A DNA stretch of 64,000 bases, from the NCBI GenBank assembly GCA_947581615.1, contig CANPVD010000053.1, positions 1-64,000 on the forward strand, given 5' to 3'. The stretch is from Candidatus Humimonas hydrogenitrophica. GTDB taxonomy: Bacteria > Gemmatimonadota > Gemmatimonadetes > Palauibacterales > Palauibacteraceae. The notes under the pieces are model-generated. The model was not told the DNA's origin. It did not search any database and worked only from the letters and a program-made list of their open reading frames with translations. Within the stretch, counting starts at the first letter, position 1. Each line of letters opens with the position of its first letter. Shown piece by piece: positions 1 to 9,553 of the stretch. The translations under genes and the position numbers were made by a program.

Positions 1-1341
1 GCCCACCCCCATGAGCGCCACGCGCAGCGGGTGGATGACCTTGCCGGCCCCCTCCCCCCGCGCCTCGGCCAGGCCGCGGACCGCCGCCTCGAGCGGCTCC
101 GGCTCGAACGCGCCTTCCTCCATCCCCTCGAACAGCTCCCGCACCGCCTCCAGCCGCTCGGCCGCGGCGGCGGGGTCCTTCCAGAAGCGCTTCACCGCGT
201 CCTCGTCGTACTCCAGCGTGTCCGCGAAGAAGGGCGCCGCCTGGCGGGCCAGCTCCCCCAGGGTGCGGGCCCGGTCGCGGACCACCTCGAGCACCTCGAG
301 GAACCGCTCCCGGTCCCCCTCCAGCGCGGCGGACGGGATCCCCGCCGCCTCGAGCCGCGGCTCGACGAGCTCGGCCAGCCGCTCGGGCACGGACCGCGTC
401 ATGTGCTGGCCGTTCAGCCACAGGAGCTTGTCCGGGTCGAACACGCCGCTCTTGCGGAGGATGCGGTCCAGCGAGAACGCCTCGACCAGCTCGTCGCGGG
501 TCATGACCTCACGGTCGTTCCCGGGAGACCAGCCCAGCAGGGCCAGGAAGTTCACCATCGCCTCCGGGAGGATCCCCTCGTCCCGGTAGGCCTCCACCGA
601 GGTGGCACCGTGGCGCTTGGAGAGCCGCTTCCCGTCCGGGCCCAGGATCATGGGCACGTGCGCGAAGGTGGGCAGCTCCGCCCCCAGCGCCCGGTACAGG
701 AGGATCTGCTTGGGCGTGTTGGACAGGTGGTCGTCGCCGCGGATCACGTGCGTGACCCGCATGTCGATGTCATCGGAGACCACCGCCATGTTGTACACGG
801 GCGTGCCGTCACGGCGCAGGAGGATGAAGTCCTCCAGGCTGTCGTTCGGGAAGGCCGTGTGGCCGTGCACGGCGTCCTCCCAGGCGGTCTCCCCGGCCGG
901 CACGCGGAAGCGGACCGCGTACGGCTCGCCGGCCTCCGCGCGACGAGCCGCCTCGTCGGACTCCAGGTCGCGGCAGCGTCCGGGGCACCCGCCCACGGCG
1001 TGGGCGCTCTTCCCTCCCTCGGCCGGCGCGCAGAAGCACCGGTAGGCGGCGCCGGAGGCCAGGATCCGCTCCACGTCGGCCCGGTGCCGCTCCAGGCCGT
1101 CGGCCTGGTGGAACGGGCCCTCGTCGAGATCCAGCTCCAGCCACTCCATGGCGGCCAGGATGGCCTGCGTCATGGCGTCGCTGGAGCGCTCCCGGTCGGT
1201 GTCCTCGATCCGCAGGATGAAGACGCCGCCCTCGCGGCGGGCGAACAGCCAGTTGAAGAGCGCCGTGCGCGCTCCCCCCACGTGCAGGTAGCCCGTGGGG
1301 CTCGGGGCGAAGCGGACGCGCGGCGCGGAGCTCTCGGTCAT
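1..1341 (-). CDS. gltX: glutamate--tRNA ligase (partial, 3' end beyond window)
   Basis: Class I aminoacyl-tRNA synthetase that charges tRNA-Glu with glutamate in the cytoplasm. The protein starts MTESSAPRVRFAPSPTGYLH and carries the HIGH-type signature as HVGG (about residue 21) and the KMSKS-type loop as KRLSKRHG. A Cys-x-Cys and later Cys-x3-Cys arrangement near residue 100 (RCFCAP ... GGCPGRC) matches the zinc-binding region of many bacterial GluRS. The last visible residues, KVIHPLRVALMGVG, belong to the C-terminal anticodon-binding part, so only about 20-40 residues should be missing past the left edge of the window. The ATG at 1341 is chosen because it begins immediately before the conserved Rossmann strand. 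It is divergent from the thiolase gene and separated from it by 188 bases. GltX rather than GlnS by motif; whether it is discriminating towards tRNA-Gln cannot be told here. Confidence 0.95.
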   Translation of the reverse strand, partial: MTESSAPRVRFAPSPTGYLHVGGARTALFNWLFARREGGVFILRIEDTDRERSSDAMTQAILAAMEWLELDLDEGPFHQADGLERHRADVERILASGAAYRCFCAPAEGGKSAHAVGGCPGRCRDLESDEAARRAEAGEPYAVRFRVPAGETAWEDAVHGHTAFPNDSLEDFILLRRDGTPVYNMAVVSDDIDMRVTHVIRGDDHLSNTPKQILLYRALGAELPTFAHVPMILGPDGKRLSKRHGATSVEAYRDEGILPEAMVNFLALLGWSPGNDREVMTRDELVEAFSLDRILRKSGVFDPDKLLWLNGQHMTRSVPERLAELVEPRLEAAGIPSAALEGDRERFLEVLEVVRDRARTLGELARQAAPFFADTLEYDEDAVKRFWKDPAAAAERLEAVRELFEGMEEGAFEPEPLEAAVRGLAEARGEGAGKVIHPLRVALMGVG

Positions 1342-1529
1342 GGAAGCGTCTTCCTCTCGGTGGCGTGACATACCTGCGGGGCCCTCCCTGGATTCGGGCC
1401 ACCCGGATGCACGATCCGTGCGGCTCTCATCTTGCACGGCTCGCCGGCCGCTCGCCACCGTGCCGCGGGCCCTACCGCCCGCCCGCCCGCCGCGCGGAGA
1501 GACGCACAGCGCCGAGCCACGGAGGAACC

Positions 1530-2822
1530 ATGACGCCGCAGGGACCCGAGATCTTCGTCGCGCCCGGGCTAAGAAGCCCGTTCGCGCGCATCGACCGGGA
1601 GCTGGCCGACCTCAATGCGTTGAGGCTGTCGACGCCCGTGGTCCAGCAGAGCGTCGTGGGGCCACGCGGGCCGGGGCAGGCGGAGGCCGTGGACCTGGTC
1701 CTGTGGGGCTCGGTCATCCCGAGCCTCGAGGTGAGCAACTGGGGCCGCGAAGTGTGGCTCGAGTCCGGCCTCGACCCGCACGTGCCGGCCCAGGGCATCG
1801 TACAGGCCTGCGCCACCAGCCTGGCCGCCGCCACGCACGCCGCCGGTCAGGCGCGCTCGGGACGACTGGAGCTCGCCCTGTGCGGAGGCGTCGAGTCGAT
1901 GTCCTTCACCCAGATCGGACTGCCCCTCCGCCTGAGCCGCACCGTGCGGCGCGCGGTGCAGGCCGGGAGCCCGGTGCGCGCGGTACGCACCCTGACGCAG
2001 CTCCGGCTCAAGGACATCCGGGTGCGCATCCCGACAGCCACCGAGCGCACCACCGGCCTCACCATGGGCGAGCACGCCGAGCAGATGGCGAAGACCTGGT
2101 CCGTCGGGCGGGAGGCGCAGGACCGGCTGGCGTTCGAGAGCCACATGCGAGCCGTGTCCGCCACCGAGCGCGGCTTCTTCCGCCCCCTCCTGGTCACGCC
2201 GGGGACCTTCCCGGCCGACGTCGACGCGGTGCCCCGTCCCGGCACCTCGCTCGACAAGCTGGCGCGGCTGCGCCCCTCCTTCGACCGCGAGTCCGGTACG
2301 CTGACCGCCGGAAACTCGACCCCGCTCACCGACGGCGCCGCCGCCGTATGGGTGGGCACCGCGGCGGGCGTGGAGCGCCTCCCCGGGGACGTGCCCCGGG
2401 TCCGGCTCCTGGACTGGGAGGAGGCGGCCATCGACCTGCGCCGGCAGGGCCTCCTCATGGCGCCGACGCTGGCCATCCCTCGCCTCCTGGCCCGCCACGA
2501 CATGGGCTACGGCGACGTGGCGCTGTGGGAGATCCACGAGGCGTTCGCCGTGCAGGTCCTGTGCACGATCGCGGCGCTGGAGGACCGCGACTGGCTCCGG
2601 GAGCAGGCCGGGGTGGACCGGGAGCTGGGAGCGTTCCCGCGCGACCGGCTCAACCCCAACGGCGGCAGCGTGGCGCTGGGTCACCCCTTCGGCGCCACCG
2701 GGGCCAGGATCCTGTCGCAGGCGGCCGCCGAGCTGGCGGACATGGAATCGGGCAGCCGCGCCGTGGTCAGCATCTGCGCGGCCGGCGGGCTGGGGCACGT
2801 GGCGCTGCTGGAGACGGTCTAG
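1530..2822 (+). CDS. thiolase (acetyl-CoA acyltransferase, FadI/FadA-like)
   Basis: Thiolase superfamily enzyme of 430 residues that would cleave 3-ketoacyl-CoA (beta-oxidation) or condense acyl-CoAs. Visible signatures are the acyl-accepting cysteine in VQACATSL (about residue 95), the IHEAFA segment, the GGSVALGHPFGATGAR block with the catalytic His, and a C-terminal Cys in ICAAGGLGH. The length and the long insertion between the N- and C-terminal halves resemble FadI-type or trifunctional-protein beta subunits more than short PhaA-type thiolases. The start is the ATG preceded by GGAGG at 1521-1525; longer upstream readings have no such site. No partner hydratase/dehydrogenase (FadJ/FadB) is adjacent, so its exact pathway is open. 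It converges on cydB, with a palindromic sequence between them. Confidence 0.88.
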   Translation: MTPQGPEIFVAPGLRSPFARIDRELADLNALRLSTPVVQQSVVGPRGPGQAEAVDLVLWGSVIPSLEVSNWGREVWLESGLDPHVPAQGIVQACATSLAAATHAAGQARSGRLELALCGGVESMSFTQIGLPLRLSRTVRRAVQAGSPVRAVRTLTQLRLKDIRVRIPTATERTTGLTMGEHAEQMAKTWSVGREAQDRLAFESHMRAVSATERGFFRPLLVTPGTFPADVDAVPRPGTSLDKLARLRPSFDRESGTLTAGNSTPLTDGAAAVWVGTAAGVERLPGDVPRVRLLDWEEAAIDLRRQGLLMAPTLAIPRLLARHDMGYGDVALWEIHEAFAVQVLCTIAALEDRDWLREQAGVDRELGAFPRDRLNPNGGSVALGHPFGATGARILSQAAAELADMESGSRAVVSICAAGGLGHVALLETV

Positions 2823-2828
2823 CGCGCC

Positions 2829-2852
2829 CGGACGTTTCAGCTGAACCGTCCG
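2829..2852. terminator. near-perfect palindrome between convergent genes
   Basis: A 24-base imperfect palindrome (arms CGGACG/CGTCCG around TTCAGCTGAA, one mismatched pair) lies 7 bases after the thiolase stop and before the end of cydB. Its position between convergent genes suggests a bidirectional transcript end. There is no T-tract, so intrinsic termination is an inference. Confidence 0.4.
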
Positions 2853-2909
2853 CCCTCGCGAATCAGCCCCGAGGCGGACCGGTTCGCGTCACGAGGCCCC
2901 GCCGGAGCC

Positions 2910-3950
2910 TCAGTACCCCTCGCCCTCCAGCGACACGCGCCCGGAGAAGCGCCGGTACATGAAGGTCACGTAGCCCAGCGCCAGCACCATCCCGGGAATC
3001 CACCACGCCAGCCCGATGGCCAGGCCGGAGGGGCCGGCCGCGGCGTTGTGGACCGTGAGACCGGCGCTCGCCCCACCCACGGCGGGGAGCACGTACGGAT
3101 ACAGGCCCACCGCCACGCTCCCCAGCATGCCCGCCAGGTAGCCGCAGGACGCCAGGAACGCGCCCCCGTCCACGCCCCGGCGGAGTCCGACGCGGATCCC
3201 GACGAGCGATCCCACCGCCAGGGCCGGGAAGGCCCAGCCCCAAGCGCGCGCGCGCAGGTGCTCGGCCACCAGCGGCTGCACGAGCCACGTGAACACGGTC
3301 ACGAGGACCGTGAACCCCGCCACCAGCCACCAGGCGCGCCCGGCCAGCGCCAGGGACCGCTCCCGCAGCGAGTCCTCCGTGCGCAGACCGACCCACAGCG
3401 CCCCGTGCATCGACAGGGCCACCAGGGCGGCGAGCCCGACGGACAGCGTGTACCAGTCGAGGACGCCGGGGTCGGTCCCCACCCTCCAGTGGGTCCACAA
3501 CGCCTCGAAGAACCACCCGTTCGCGTCGAGGGGCACCCCCCGCACGACGTTCCCCAGCGCGGCGCCGAAGAACAGGGCCAGCAGCAGGCTGGCTCCCGCG
3601 AACACCACGTCCCAGAACGGGGCCCACACCCCGCCCTGCAGGTGGCTCCGGAACTCGACCGCGATCCCCCGCAGGACCAGGAGCCACAGGACGATCATGA
3701 GCGGCAGGTAGAAACCGCTGAAGCTGGACGCGTACAGGACCGGGAAGGCGAAGTACAGCGTCCCCCCGCCCGCGATGAGCCACACCTCGTTGCCATCCCA
3801 CACCGGCCCGATCGAGCGGAGGACGGCGCGCCGCTCGGCACCCGGCTTCGCCACCAGGAGGTGGACCGCCCCCGCGCCGAGGTCGAAGCCGTCGAGGACG
3901 ACGTACATGACGATCATGAACGCCACCAACCAGAACCACACGGTTTCCAT
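2910..3950 (-). CDS. cydB: cytochrome bd ubiquinol oxidase subunit II
   Basis: Integral membrane subunit of cytochrome bd quinol oxidase, which reduces O2 to water with quinol electrons. The 346-residue protein begins METVWFWLVAFMIVMYVVLDG, and the DGFDLGAG motif of CydB follows in TM1. Further diagnostic pieces are GPVWDGNEVWLI and the TM-rich pattern of eight or nine hydrophobic segments. It is somewhat shorter than E. coli CydB (about 380). The start lies 11 bases after the cydA stop, so cydA and cydB form one transcription unit. No small CydX-type subunit was recognised downstream. Confidence 0.95.
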   Translation of the reverse strand: METVWFWLVAFMIVMYVVLDGFDLGAGAVHLLVAKPGAERRAVLRSIGPVWDGNEVWLIAGGGTLYFAFPVLYASSFSGFYLPLMIVLWLLVLRGIAVEFRSHLQGGVWAPFWDVVFAGASLLLALFFGAALGNVVRGVPLDANGWFFEALWTHWRVGTDPGVLDWYTLSVGLAALVALSMHGALWVGLRTEDSLRERSLALAGRAWWLVAGFTVLVTVFTWLVQPLVAEHLRARAWGWAFPALAVGSLVGIRVGLRRGVDGGAFLASCGYLAGMLGSVAVGLYPYVLPAVGGASAGLTVHNAAAGPSGLAIGLAWWIPGMVLALGYVTFMYRRFSGRVSLEGEGY

Positions 3951-3961
3951 GCTCGCCCCCC

Positions 3962-5353
<1,392 letters not shown>

Positions 5354-5382
5354 AGGGACTCCCGGTCTGGACTATCTCCCTC

Positions 5383-5409
5383 CCGGCTCCACGCTCAGCG
5401 TGGAGCCGG
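5383..5409 (-). terminator. perfect 12-bp hairpin whose loop is the ctaAB stop codon
   Basis: Left arm 5383-5394 and right arm 5398-5409 are perfect inverted repeats (CCGGCTCCACGC/GCGTGGAGCCGG); the three loop bases 5395-5397 are exactly the TGA of the ctaA-ctaB fusion. It sits 30 bases before the cydA start. There is no U-tract. It may act as a processing or attenuation structure separating ctaAB from cydAB expression, or as a stability element; this is inference. Confidence 0.5.
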
Positions 5410-7467
5410 CGGATCCTCCCGCGGCCCGCCCGGCGAGGGCCGTACCAGGTCCACCGGCACGATCCGGACCGCGGCGGAGGCCGGGCCGGCCGCGGGCGCC
5501 GCCCCCCGAAGCGCCACCGGGGTCCCGGCGCTCTCCATGATCGGCACGGGCACGGCCTGATCCACGAGCATCGAGCCGAACAGCAGCGCCAGGTAGAGGA
5601 GCGAGTAGCGGTACAGGCGCCACGCCCGACCGGTGCGTTCCCGCTCGCGGAGGAGCTCGACCATCAGCCACAGGAACCGGCCCCCGAGCACGATCGCCAG
5701 GCAGCCGTACACGAGCCCGAATGCGCCGGTGAGCACCGGCATCACGCTGAGCGGCACCAGCACGAGGCTGTAGAGCAGCATCTGCCGCTTGGTCTCCCCC
5801 TCGCCCCACACCACGGGCGCCATGGGAACCCTGGCGTCGGCGTAGTCCCGCTCCTTCATCAGGGCCAGCGCCCAGAAGTGGGGGGGCGTCCAGTAGAACA
5901 CGATGAAGAACAGGAACAGGGCCGGGAGGCCGACGTGGCCGGACACCGCGGCCCACCCGACCAGCGGGGGAAATGCGCCGGCCGCCCCGCCGATCACGAT
6001 GTTCTGGGGCGTCGAGCGCTTGAGCCACCGCGTGTACACGAACACGTAGAACAGGAGGCCGCACAGAGCGAGCACGGCGGCCAGGAGATTGGCCGCCAGG
6101 GCGAACACGGCGAACGCCACCGCCGCCAGCGCCACCCCGAACAGGAGGACACGCGCCGCCGGGACCCGGCCGCTCGGGATGGGGCGCCGCCGCGTGCGGC
6201 GCATGGTCCCGTCGATGTCCCGGTCCAGGTACATGTTGAGTGCGTTGGCCCCGCCCGCCATCAGGTAGCCGCCCACCACGGTCCAGACCACGAGCCACGC
6301 CGCCGGGTGTCCGGCCACGAACATCGGCACGACGGTGGTCACCAGGAGGAGCGAGATGATGCGCGGCTTGGTGAGCGCCACGTAGTCGAGCATGGCGCGA
6401 CGCACGCCACCTTCCTCGCCCCCCTCGAGCGCGCGTACGGGGCACCTCAGGGCGGCTCCCTCCACGCCGGAGCCCGGCATCACGGGAGCGGGCGCGGGAT
6501 CGGTGTCTCGGTCGGCCGCCTGACGCCCGTCCGGGCGGGCCGTGGCGGTGGCGCCCCGGGACCGCGACGCCAGCGTCGCCGCCCACACGAGGGAGGCGAA
6601 CACGGCGGCTCCGCCCGCCACGTGCAGCGCGCGCAGGAGGGCGGGCAGGTTGCCCAGGATCATCCCCGCCCCGATGCCGATCTGGACGACCACGACGGCC
6701 GCCACGGTGGCGGCGGCCCGCTGCGCGGCGCCGTCGCCCGGCCGCTCGCGACGCACGAAGAAGGGGAGCCACACGGCGAGCACCGCCAGCCCGTACGCGA
6801 ACAGCCGATGCGTCCAGTGGAGGTGCGTCCGCCAGCCTCCGGCCGGCACCAGGCTCCCGTTGCACAGCGGGAACCCTCGGCACGCGGTGGAGGCGCCCAG
6901 GTTCGCGACCAGCGCGCCGAGGAGCACGACCACGAAGGCGAGCCCGGCCAGCCACGCGGTCATGCGAGCGGCCCGGTCCCACCGCGGCACGCGGCGGCCG
7001 GTCAGGGCTCGCGTCGTTCCCACCACGAGCAGCGCCAGGAGGAGCATGGCCGTGCCCAGATGGATCACGATGGTCGCGGGGGGGAGGTCGAGCCACACGG
7101 TGACCGCCCCGAGCAGCGCCTGCACGATGACGAGGGCCAGCGCGACGACGCTGAGCCGGAGGGGCCGCCGCATGGCGTCGGAGCGCCGCCCCGCCCACCA
7201 GGCGTACACGACGAGAAGCGTCACCAGCGTCACCACGCTGGCCGCGGCCAGTCGATGGCCGTACTCGATGAGGGTCGGGACATCCATCGGCGGGATCAGC
7301 CGGCCCTGGCACAGCGGCCAGTCGGACCCACAACCCAGGCCGCTCCCCGTGATCCGGACGATGCCGCCGAGCACGACGAGGCCGTAGGTGGCCGCGAGGG
7401 TGAGAGCCGCCAGGCCGCCCCAGCGCCGAAGTGAGCGTCCGCTCGGGTTCTCGGGTCCGGATTCCAT
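5395..7467 (-). CDS. ctaAB: fused heme A synthase / heme O synthase (CtaA-CtaB)
   Basis: One reading frame joins two membrane enzymes of heme A synthesis. The first half is a CtaA/COX15-type heme A synthase: it has four histidine-containing helices (EYGHRL, VIHLGT, HWTHRL, ALHVAGG) and two loop cysteine pairs (CGSDWPLC, CRGFPLC). After a roughly 60-residue Ala/Pro/Gly-rich linker the second half is a CtaB/UbiA-family heme O synthase, with LDYVALTKPRI, NALNMYLDRDIDGTMRRT and YTRWLKRSTPQNIVIGG. CtaB farnesylates heme B to heme O; CtaA oxidises heme O to heme A for aa3-type oxidases. The ATG at 7467 is preferred because it leaves a short cytoplasmic head before TM1; an in-frame ATG at 7587 would add 40 unconserved residues. 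A GTG at 6405 preceded by GAGGAAGG could also start a separate CtaB from within. It lies directly upstream of cydAB. Confidence 0.9.
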   Translation of the reverse strand: MESGPENPSGRSLRRWGGLAALTLAATYGLVVLGGIVRITGSGLGCGSDWPLCQGRLIPPMDVPTLIEYGHRLAAASVVTLVTLLVVYAWWAGRRSDAMRRPLRLSVVALALVIVQALLGAVTVWLDLPPATIVIHLGTAMLLLALLVVGTTRALTGRRVPRWDRAARMTAWLAGLAFVVVLLGALVANLGASTACRGFPLCNGSLVPAGGWRTHLHWTHRLFAYGLAVLAVWLPFFVRRERPGDGAAQRAAATVAAVVVVQIGIGAGMILGNLPALLRALHVAGGAAVFASLVWAATLASRSRGATATARPDGRQAADRDTDPAPAPVMPGSGVEGAALRCPVRALEGGEEGGVRRAMLDYVALTKPRIISLLLVTTVVPMFVAGHPAAWLVVWTVVGGYLMAGGANALNMYLDRDIDGTMRRTRRRPIPSGRVPAARVLLFGVALAAVAFAVFALAANLLAAVLALCGLLFYVFVYTRWLKRSTPQNIVIGGAAGAFPPLVGWAAVSGHVGLPALFLFFIVFYWTPPHFWALALMKERDYADARVPMAPVVWGEGETKRQMLLYSLVLVPLSVMPVLTGAFGLVYGCLAIVLGGRFLWLMVELLRERERTGRAWRLYRYSLLYLALLFGSMLVDQAVPVPIMESAGTPVALRGAAPAAGPASAAVRIVPVDLVRPSPGGPREDPPAPR

Positions 7468-7688
7468 GTCGTCGTTCAGAGGAGGTGCCTCTCCGGACGC
7501 GGGCCGTGCCGGGCCGGCGCGCCGGATCGTTTGCGTCGGGTTCGGAGATCGTGCGAAGTTCCCCGCGCCCGATCCGGGCGCGAACATAGGGATCGACCGG
7601 CCGCGGCGCCACGCGGCGCCGCTGGAGGATATGGAAGCATGACGATCGAGCGGGACCGGGCGCCCCTGCGGGTGTCGACCGAGACAAT

Positions 7689-9548
7689 GTGACGGCCGTG
7701 GACGGGGACTCCGAGACGCGGCCGGCGGCGAGCGTAGACGGCGACGAGTCGCCGGAGGGAACGGACGAGAGGAAGGGCAAGAAGGCGCGCCGCTTCACTC
7801 TGTTCGCCCTGCGCAAGCTCGGACCCCGGCTCAAGCCTCACAAGCGCGCGCTCGCCGGCGCCGTCGTCTGCCTGGTGGTCTCGGCGGCCATCGGCTTGAG
7901 CTTCCCGCTCGTCGTCCGCTACCTGATGGACGCCGCGTTCATCCAGCGGAACATGGGGCACCTGAACCAGATCGCCCTGATCCTCCTCGGCCTGTTCGCC
8001 GTGCAGGGCGTGCTCAATTTCGCCGAGGTCTACCTGCTCGGCGCCACCGGCGAGCGGGTGGTGACCTTCCTGCGCATCGACCTGTTCTCCCACCTGCTGG
8101 ACCTGTCGCCCGGCTTCTTCAGTCGGCGCTCCTCGGGCGAGCTCACCAGCCGGCTCACGTCCGACTGCTCGACGCTCCAGAGCCTGCTCAGCCACCAGGT
8201 CGCCGAGCTCCTGCGGCAGCTCCTCTACCTGATCGGCGGCCTGTCGCTGCTGGCCTTCCTGCACGCGCGCCTGATGGTGACCGTGCTCGCCGTGGCGCCA
8301 CTCGTGGTGGTGCTCGGGTTCGTCGTCGGCCGCTACCTGCGCAAACGCAGCATCCAGGTGCAGGACCGCCTCGGCTCGGCCAACGCCACCGCCCAGGAGG
8401 CGCTCACCCAGATCCCGGTCGTGCAGAGCTTCGTCCGGGAGGACTGGGAGCGCGCGCGCTACGACTCCCGCATTCGCTCGGCCCTGGATGCGGCCCTCGA
8501 GCGGGCCTGGGTGCGCGGCGGCTTCTTCGGGGCCATCACCTTCCTGGCGTTCGGCGGGATCGTGGCGGTGCTGTGGGAGGGGGGCCGCCTGATCGTGGCC
8601 GGCCAGATCACCGCCGGTGAGCTGGTCTCCTTCCTCCTGTACGCCGTGCAGGTAGCGGCCGCCATCACGGCCCTGGGCTCCATCTGGAGCAGCTACCAGG
8701 AGGCTCAGGGCGCGGCGCACCGCGTGTTCGAGCTCCTGGAGACCGAGCCGGACATCGCGGATCCGCCCGATCCGGTGCCGCTCCGCGAGGAGGGGGCCGG
8801 TCCGATCACGTTCGAGAACGTGTGGTTCCGCTACGGGTCGGACGATCCCTGGGCCCTGCGTGAGATCGACGTGCGCATCGAGCCGGGCGAGATCGTGGCC
8901 CTGGTCGGGCCGAGCGGCGCGGGAAAGTCGACTTTCGCCTACCTCGTCCCCCGCTACTGGGACCCCACCCGCGGTCGGATCACGCTCTCGGGCCACGACC
9001 TGCGCCGCCTGGAGCTCGCCGAGCTCCGGCAGCGCGTCGGGATCGTGCCGCAGGAGCCCATGTTGTTCGAGGGTACGGTGGCCGAGAACATCGCCTACGG
9101 TCGCCCCGCGGCCGAGCGGGCGGAGATCGAGGCGGCCGCGCGCGCCGCGCACGCGCGCGAGTTCATCGAGGCGCTGCCGGACGGGTACGAGACGGCGGTC
9201 GGAGAGCGGGGCGTGCGCCTGTCGGGCGGCCAGCGCCAGCGCATCGCCATTGCCCGCATCTTCCTCAAGGAGCCCGAGATCCTCATCCTCGACGAGGCCA
9301 CCAGCAGCCTGGACACCGAGAGCGAGCGGCTGGTCGAGGAGGCGCTCGAGGCCGCCATGCGGGACCGCACGACCATCATCATCGCCCACCGGCTCCGCAC
9401 GGTGCGGCGCGCCGATCGGCTGCTCGTCCTCCAGCGAGGCCGGATCGTCGAGCAGGGTGCCCACGCCGAGCTCCTGGCCCGGGATGGCCTGTACGCGCGC
9501 CTGTACCGCGGCCAGGTCCTCGAGCCGGAAGAAGCGCCCGCGGTCTAG
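7689..9548 (+). CDS. ABC exporter, MsbA/multidrug type (fused membrane and ATPase domains)
   Basis: Half-transporter of 619 residues expected to work as a homodimer in the inner membrane, exporting lipid or drug-like substrates. A charged 40-residue N-terminal head is followed by a six-helix ABC exporter membrane domain (about residues 45-330). The ATPase domain has Walker A GPSGAGKST (about 407-415), signature LSGGQRQR (about 510) and Walker B ILILDEATSSLD (about 530). The start is a GTG; a second GTG three codons on is equally possible. The gene is divergent from ctaAB and its stop is only 5 bases before the TonB-dependent receptor gene, so the two are probably cotranscribed. The substrate cannot be deduced from the sequence. 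Confidence 0.92.
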   Translation: MTAVDGDSETRPAASVDGDESPEGTDERKGKKARRFTLFALRKLGPRLKPHKRALAGAVVCLVVSAAIGLSFPLVVRYLMDAAFIQRNMGHLNQIALILLGLFAVQGVLNFAEVYLLGATGERVVTFLRIDLFSHLLDLSPGFFSRRSSGELTSRLTSDCSTLQSLLSHQVAELLRQLLYLIGGLSLLAFLHARLMVTVLAVAPLVVVLGFVVGRYLRKRSIQVQDRLGSANATAQEALTQIPVVQSFVREDWERARYDSRIRSALDAALERAWVRGGFFGAITFLAFGGIVAVLWEGGRLIVAGQITAGELVSFLLYAVQVAAAITALGSIWSSYQEAQGAAHRVFELLETEPDIADPPDPVPLREEGAGPITFENVWFRYGSDDPWALREIDVRIEPGEIVALVGPSGAGKSTFAYLVPRYWDPTRGRITLSGHDLRRLELAELRQRVGIVPQEPMLFEGTVAENIAYGRPAAERAEIEAAARAAHAREFIEALPDGYETAVGERGVRLSGGQRQRIAIARIFLKEPEILILDEATSSLDTESERLVEEALEAAMRDRTTIIIAHRLRTVRRADRLLVLQRGRIVEQGAHAELLARDGLYARLYRGQVLEPEEAPAV

Positions 9549-9553
9549 CCATC

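Noticed and set aside
1342-1529. Possible tRNA gene beside gltX
   Set aside because: No cloverleaf or T-loop consensus could be drawn in this spacer.
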